Below, one piece after another: positions 57,991-64,000 of a stretch of DNA of 64,000 bases. Made by a program: the position numbers and the translations under genes. Every line of letters starts with the position of its first letter. Position 1 is the first letter of the stretch. Below the pieces are notes generated by a model. It was not told the DNA's origin. It saw only the letters and a program-made list of their open reading frames with translations, and did not search any database. Source of the DNA: Ipomoea triloba (taxonomy: Eukaryota; Streptophyta; Magnoliopsida; Solanales; Convolvulaceae); contig NC_044917.1 in the NCBI RefSeq assembly GCF_003576645.1, positions 11,618,179-11,682,178 of the forward strand, in the 5' to 3' direction.

Positions 57991-58067
57991 AAGGTGTAAA
58001 GAACAAAAACTCTAAATTGCAGTCGAAGTTAACAAATGTTGTTCTTGAAGATGTGAACAAGAATCAG
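57991..58067 (+). other. Possible orphan exon
   Basis: An acceptor-like TTTGAGTAG is followed by an open stretch (EGVKNKNSKLQSKLTNVVLE, then DVNKNQ) and a good donor, CAGGTATGC. No partner exons were found on either side, so it may be a remnant of a lost gene or a 5' untranslated exon of the ABCA gene at 60322. Its protein is not recognised. Confidence 0.25.
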
Positions 58068-58315
58068 GTATGCATCTCACAATTGGTTTCTTTCGCACCC
58101 TGACTCCATGTTAAAGAGTAGTTTTTAAAAGTATTATGTCTTTCTTTTTTTGGTCATCTCACAATTGTCTACCAAAGTTTTACGATATTTTCGGTTGCTT
58201 CATTTCCTTTCTTATGAAACAAGAAGTATTTACCTTCCTGCTTAGGGTTGTATCGTAAACATTAGAGATTTCATATCGTGCTTTGGTATGAATTATCGTT
58301 TTAGTTTACTGGCAG

Positions 58316-58318
<3 letters not shown>

Positions 58319-58362
<44 letters not shown>
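58319..58362. repeat. (TA)n microsatellite
   Basis: Uninterrupted TA repeat bordering the GTGCACCTAG array. Confidence 0.95.
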
Positions 58363-58366
<4 letters not shown>

Positions 58367-59150
58367 TGCACTCTCGTGCGAACTCTCGCCCAGGTAGGAA
58401 ATGAGAACGCTCCACAGCCGTTCACGTGTCCAGATTAACGAATCAGATGCAATTTTAAAAAAATGACGCGGTGACATTTTCGTAAATAACTGGAACTTTG
58501 GTGCACCTAGTTTCACTTATAAGTGCACCTAGTTTCACTTAAAAGTGCACCTAGTTTCACATACAAGTGCACATATTTTCGTACCTATTTTCACTTACAA
58601 GTGAGTAATTTACCTTCTTAATATTCATGTACCTATATTCGCAAATATTTTCACTTACAAATGCAAGTAAATTTATCTTGTTAATACTCATGCACCTGGA
58701 TACAACCTAGGTGCACCTAGTTTTAACATAGGTTGCACCTAGTTATAACATTAGGTGCACCTAGTTATAACATTACGTGCACTTAGTATTGATGCTCACT
58801 GTACAATTCACTTGCACCTGTAATACATTTTACTTGTATCTGCAATACATTTTAGTTGAACTTGTGCAAGTAATTTACTTTGTTAACATTCATGCACCTA
58901 GGTGCACCTAGTTATAACATTAGGTGCACCTAGTTATAACATTAGATGCACCTAGTTATAACATTAGGCGCACTTAGTATTAATGCTCATTGTACAATTT
59001 ACTTGCACTTGTAATACAGTTTACTTGCACGTGTGCACCTATTTTCACTTACAGGTGCAAGTAATTTACTTTATTAACATTTATGCACCTGGGTGCACCT
59101 ATGTGCACCTAGTTATAACATTACGTGCACCTAGTTATAACGTTATATGG
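58363..59150. repeat. GTGCACCTAG minisatellite array
   Basis: Two kinds of unit: GTGCACCTAGTTTCACTTA (58500-58620) and GGTGCACCTAGTTATAACAT (58710-59140), in two larger blocks that both include TTGTACAATT.ACTTGCAC. It begins with a unique leader (TTGCACTCTCGTGCGAACTC). No coding function. The array shares the GTGCAC core with the minisatellite at 53815. Confidence 0.8.
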
Positions 59151-59311
59151 CAATACAATTCCTATTTGTAATAAATTTGTACATTTAAATATGGTAATAC
59201 AATTTTTAATAAAATATATTTTCCCTACGTTCTTATTCGTAATACAATTCTTGATTAATATTACTAAGCGTAATAATACAGTACATATATTTCCCTACAA
59301 TGTAATCTATA

Positions 59312-59692
59312 TCTATACTATTAATAAAAACAATATCCTCAACTTTAACTTCCCGCCCAAAACACTCCTATACTATTAAGGATTGCGTAATATTGTAAAT
59401 ATGGTAATACAATTCCTATTTGCCCAATTTATTAAAATCCTAAACAATGATATATAAAATCTCTAAAATTCCAACACCGCATGCGTACATCTACACATTA
59501 GCTATTAATTAAGAAATTATTTGTTGGATTTCAAACAAAGATAGCATCAGAAAACATAATCGATCCAAAGCATATATTCAATTGTACTATATAATATTTG
59601 ATGTTATAATTTATATAATTATATATCGATCCAAATATTCTTAATATCTTATAACAAATCCATTCCGTGCATCGCACAGGTGAAAATACTAG
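59312..59692 (+). mobile_element. Helitron C (short non-autonomous)
   Basis: Begins TCTATACTATTAATAAAA, ends with a hairpin (CCGTGCATCGCACAGG) and CTAG, and lies between A (59311) and T (59693). These are the canonical plant Helitron ends. No coding sequence. Confidence 0.85.
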
Positions 59693-60321
59693 TAGATATA
59701 ATAGTAGTAGCAAGAGTAATTGTTTTTTTCCTCAATATTGTAAGTATGAATATTTTATTTGTAACTAATGGAATCAATATAATTTATTTATTTTTTTTTT
59801 GAGAACATATAATTCAAATTAAATACTCATAAATAATAAAATTAAAATTATCTAATTAGCTATCATGTAGTGTGATAGTACATTTATTATCATTTCAAAT
59901 GGGTGGAACATTATATTGATTCTTTGAGCTCAAAAGGATTAGAAAAATATAGAACATATTGTATATTGTAAAGAATCTTGCGTGTTTATCTAATTAAATT
60001 TACACTTAAATGAAATTAAAATTCTTTGCCAATGACCTTGTGGTCCAGTGGGATCAAACCCTTCCAGTATTCAAGAAGAAAAAAAAATTAAAATTCTTTT
60101 ACTTCGATAAAAGTCACGGCGTCAACTTAAAACTGGCTTACAGAACATCACCTAAGTGGAATTTAACTTTGGATACATCTATTTAGCAAGGCGAATTGAT
60201 AAAGACATCATTTGTCTATATTTATACATATATATGTACATTGTGTGATTATGTCATTGTATATTTTGATGTTTTCTGATATCTGTTTGACTGTTTCTTC
60301 TTCCCCTGACAGAGTTCATCA

Positions 60322-63300
60322 ATGGCAGGCTTTGGGAATCAAGCAAACGCTTTGTTCAGAAAAAACCTCACTTATCAAGTACATCACTAATACCCAATTT
60401 TTATTAATACTTTTCTTTTATTCTCAATGATTTTACAGTGCAGATATTAGTTTTATTTGTTAGGGTTTTATTGCTTTCCTGGTAATCCATCAAATGTATA
60501 GTAGGAGTGACATGGGTCATTGGACCTAGAATTATCTTGTCATAATTTTAAATGTTTACAGCTTGATGAGATTGAGAATTTCTTGCTTGTGTGTGTGTGT
60601 GTGTGTGTGAATCTTGGTAGTCATCAGAAGTATAAGGTGATACCTATCACCTGAGCTAACTAGTCAGCTCTAACCTATTATTTAAATCTAAGATTTTAAT
60701 TTTTCTGGGAAAGGAATTGATAGGTTCAAAACTAGGGAAGTTTTAAATTTGAGGGTTCATGACTTCTAAATATTGTGAATTGATTTTCAACCTATTTCAG
60801 AAGCGACGATTGAGGTCACATTTGAAGGCCTTCTTCTTCCCTGTTGTCCTCTTTATATTGCTTCTTATTTTGCAAATCATCACCAAGAGGATCAAACGCG
60901 ATGAGATTTCTGCAAGAATCCCTAATGAGATTCCCCCATTGTTGCAAGTTCCTTCTCCCCAGTTTCGAGCTGTGAGGGATGGCTCTATTCCATTTCCAGA
61001 TTTGCCCGATGCTTCGTGCCGGGAAACTGGTTCATGTCCAGCAACTGTACTTGTCACCGGAAACAACATAACTCTAGGAGAAAGTACGCATTCTCGTATT
61101 TCTTGGATTACAATTATAGAGAAGAATAGTATTGTGAAATCACTTTTTTTTTTTTTTTTTTTTTTTCTCCCTGACATTAAGCATTGGATTTTGGTAGGCG
61201 TGGCTGGAAAAATGTTTACAGATTCTTTGAATCTGAATTCCTCCATTGATAAAGATAGTATTGCTAGAGGCTTTTTTGTAAGTTTTCTTTCGTTTACTTT
61301 TTGATTTCGTGTTTCTCTATGTCTTTCGGTTTGATGTTCTCATGTTTTGACTTCAAATTTCGGGCTGTATTTCTGGTGGTAGCACTATTAGTCTCACGAT
61401 TTTTGTTCTTTCTTTGTGCTCTATGATTTGAAAAATATTCCAGGGGACTAACTATAGCTTCTCCATCCCGTATGAAGACATTGTTCCTTTTGAAATTCCA
61501 ATCTATCATATACAATCACAATGCACAAATTTTTCCACTATTTCAGTCCCGGTGAACTCATTTGACGATGTGAAAGGTATTTCAGAACATCTGACTCCAG
61601 GCCTAAGTTTAATTTGATCCGTTTGTTGCTCTATTTTCTTTGAAATGGATGTACGGTTGCCGTCTCTCTGGGATTCTATCTCAATGAAATAACATATCTT
61701 TACACTTATGTCTATCATAGATTTAGAAGTCCTTTGTGTTCAAGGACAGCATGTTTGGCGCAAAAGCTATTCAGAGATTAACGATGAGCTTTCCAAAGGG
61801 TACAAAGATGGGAATACAGAGGGGAGTATAAATGAGATAATGGCTGGTGAGTTCCACGGGCATGTACTTTGGTTCTGGACGTACATATTTGGATATGAGT
61901 ACAGTTTTTTATTATTCTTCTTCCAACACAGCTTACGACTTCCTGGATACAAGTGACAAGAATTTCAATATCCACATAGCGTACAATTCCACTTATGCAG
62001 GCATGGATTCTGGTGATGTTAATCTATTGCGGGTATCACGTTCTGAGAATATGGTATGCTTTATGAGCGCCCTAATTTCTGTGCTTCTTTATCAACTCAC
62101 AAATTCTTGAAGAGTCAAGATTGCGTTCCCAAATTCTCTTTGCATTTTTAAAAACGACCATTTTTATTTAATATGTTTAGTTATCGCTATTGGTTTTACG
62201 TACAATTTGGTCTACTTCTATGATTTTAATGCAAATGTGTGAGTGACTTGCTATCCTTTCCACGCATGCAGGCTTCAAACGCCTACCTCCAATTTCTCCG
62301 AGGCCCCTCCATGGAGGTGGTTTTAGAGTCGGTGGGAGAAATGCCCACACCTGGTGGACTTAACAGGCCAGATGATGTGGCATCATCGACGATTAGCTCG
62401 ATCTTTTTTACTTGGGTCATTCTGCAATTATTCCCGGTAAATATATGGCTTTGTTTGCATTGAATGCTTATGTCGTACATCTCTGTGAAGTTCTTCTCCA
62501 CCAGTGTTTATTTTTTTGAATTTGTATAGCTACGCTGATGAAATTGTGTTTTTTTTTTTTGGTCTTTATAACTTAATATTCATTCATGAATTCTCAAGTT
62601 AGCCAATAGCCAATTTCGTCCTTGATTTCTTATTTTTCTCTCTTGTAAAATTTTCCAGGTTGTATTATCAGCTCTAGTTTATGAGAAGCAACAAAACTTG
62701 CGAATAATGATGAAAATGCATGGTCTTGGAGAAGCTCCTTATTGGGTGAATATGTACCTGTATTTCTTCGCAGTATGTTTAGTCTACATGTTCTGCTTCG
62801 TTTTGGTCGGTTCATTGACAGGTAATAACCGAGCAAGTGAACTAGATTGTTTCCCATCTATGCATCGATCTAAATATGCTCCGACGCATTTGATTGCTTT
62901 GCAGGGCTGATAATCTTCAGATTGAATTCTTATGCTGTCCAATGCGTCTTTTACTTCATCTTTACAAACTTGCAAATATCAATGGCCTTTCTGTTTGCTG
63001 CATTCTTCAGAAGTCTAAAGGCTGCTACAGGTAATGTTTGTACAAAACTAGCTGCAATTTTTGGGCAAAGATTGATTAAAAAAAGAAAAGAAAAGGCAGT
63101 AGATACAATATTTCACAGGAAAAAGAGTCAAATAGGCCCTCCAACTTTACACGAAAGTGCAATTAGACCCTTGAACTTATGAACGGTATAATTAAACTTT
63201 CTAATTTATTAAAATCGGTCAAATAAGTCCAATTTACTGTTGGTTACTAGTAAGCACGCCTTTGATTGCCTTTCACAAAAAATAAGGACTGGACTGCTCG

Positions 63301-63755
63301 CCTTGAAGAAGGAGACCAGTCTAGTTGCCTTCTTCAGATAGAAGGCTTCGATTGAAGGCGACCATATCACCATACGTGGTCACCTTCTCCGGTTGCCTTT
63401 TCTTCAAAGAAGGCAACCAATGATCGTTCGTTGGTTGCTGGTCATCGATTTTTCTCCCGGAGCACTGTCGGAACCCTAATGACCTGCTATTATAGGTCAT
63501 TAACCGCCTATTAGGTCCAGATGCACCAAAATGACAAGTTGAAGTGTTTAATTGTATTTTTCAAAAATTTAAAGACTTAATTGCATTTTCGTGTAAAGTT
63601 AGAGGATCTATTTGATCCTTTTTTCACTATTTCACATGGATTTTAATTGTAACCGTAAATGTTGCATGCAGTGGTTGCTTATATAATTGTCTTTGGATCT
63701 GGCATCCTGGCTACTCTTGTTTTCCAGCCCTTGGTTGACGATCCTAACTTTCCTC
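60322..63755 (+). CDS. ABC transporter A family (ATH subgroup), first ten coding exons; continues past the window
   Basis: Exons 60322-60378, 60801-61083, 61198-61277, 61444-61576, 61721-61846, 61932-62053, 62272-62436, 62659-62821, 62905-63030 and 63672-63755 join in phase into 446 codons plus one base. The start MAGFGNQANALFRKNLTYQ is the family's conserved N-terminus. A first membrane helix (FFFPVVLFILLLILQIIT), a large lumenal/extracellular loop (ETGSCPATVLVTGNNITLG, VCVQGQHVWRK-like) and further helices (SIFFTWVILQLFP, YLYFFAVCLVYMFCF) with the EKQQNLRIMMKMHGL intracellular segment match plant ABCA half-size transporters. The nucleotide-binding domain with Walker motifs should lie right of the window. 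Such proteins are linked to lipid transport; substrate here is unknown. No frameshift or stop was seen. Confidence 0.9.
63118..63627. mobile_element. MULE-type MITE in an ABCA intron
   Basis: Begins GGAAAAAGAGTCAAATAGGC and ends with the inverted form (TCTATTTGATCCTTTTTTCAC). TATTTCACA flanks it at 63109-63117 and 63628-63636. It shares terminal words (AAAGTGCAATTAGACCC) with the MITEs at 2940 and 44795. It lies wholly within the intron between the ninth and tenth coding exons. Confidence 0.8.
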
Positions 63756-63763
63756 GTAAGTAT

Positions 63764-63936
63764 TGTGAAATATTATGGAGCAAAATCTGGAGTGTTTCCT
63801 GGAGTGTTTCCAGGGGTGTAGTTAGTGTATTTTTTTCAGGAAAAGTGTCCCCATTTGTCTCCATCCTTAGATGTATATATATGTAATCAGTGTGTAGTGA
63901 ATCAATAAGAGAAATATACAACATACTCTTATTTCA
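63764..63936 (+). mobile_element. 5' LTR of a Copia-type element running off the window, in an ABCA intron
   Basis: A short LTR from TGTGAAATATTATGG to TTATTTCA (173 bp) is followed two bases later by TGGTATCAGAGCC, the initiator tRNA-Met site, at 63939. The start of internal sequence extends to 64000. It begins only eight bases after the donor of the tenth coding exon, leaving that donor intact (GTAAGTAT). Confidence 0.7.
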
Positions 63937-64000
63937 GATGGTATCAGAGCCTGTTCCAGGCTATTACTTCTTCTAAAAAAAAAACAGTCGCGGGTTGCCG

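Overview
This is plant nuclear DNA, most likely from a eudicot. It is AT-rich and intron-rich with GT-AG splicing. It carries plant-only gene families (a heavy-metal-associated isoprenylated protein, a CNGC19/20-type channel, an ABCA/ATH transporter) and a dense, nested set of plant transposable elements. Two N runs (36871-36893 and 47680) show it is an assembled draft. I cannot fix the plant family from sequence alone.

Layout. 1-2606: no complete gene, ending in the subterminal repeats of a CACTA element. 2940-3306: a fold-back MULE MITE. 4481-7391 (+): a three-exon HIPP-like gene whose second intron holds a 2-kb MULE-like insertion that itself contains a hAT MITE. 7400-10680: SINE copies and a small MULE. 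10762-13245 (-): a complete six-exon gene for a basic, plant-type conserved protein of unknown role. 13300-19100: MITEs, SINE-like pieces and a decayed Copia RNase H fragment split by a hAT MITE. 19592-24200: a young Copia-type element with a 5-bp target duplication, deleted for most of integrase and reverse transcriptase and carrying an extra 3' ORF, inserted in a Stowaway MITE.

Core of the window. Two direct tandem copies of a cyclic-nucleotide-gated channel gene (CDS 26356-31668 and 46873-52204, both +). The duplicated unit runs roughly 19115-31975 and 44756-53705. Both copies can be spliced into full-length reading frames (785 and 776 codons). Copy 2 has small in-frame deletions, a changed phosphate-binding-cassette residue, a lost splice acceptor with a possible in-frame substitute, and a different C-terminus. 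Between them (31975-44756) lie a solo LTR, an RPC4 gene fragment, an unidentified gene remnant (-) interrupted by a Copia element (33811-42434, -), and a Gypsy gag remnant. Inside that Copia sit two solo LTRs of one family in opposite orientation, forming a large inverted repeat around 243 bp of Copia pol.

52440-60300: a LINE-like insertion, a Tourist MITE, GTGCAC-type minisatellites, three Helitrons (one with an RPA-like fragment) and a Stowaway MITE. 60322-63755 (+, continues past the window): the first ten coding exons of an ABCA transporter; one intron carries a MULE MITE, and a Copia-type LTR begins in the next.

The host genes do not form a pathway. What unites the window is tandem duplication of a channel gene followed by repeated, datable transposon insertion, with many exact target-site duplications that give an order of events.
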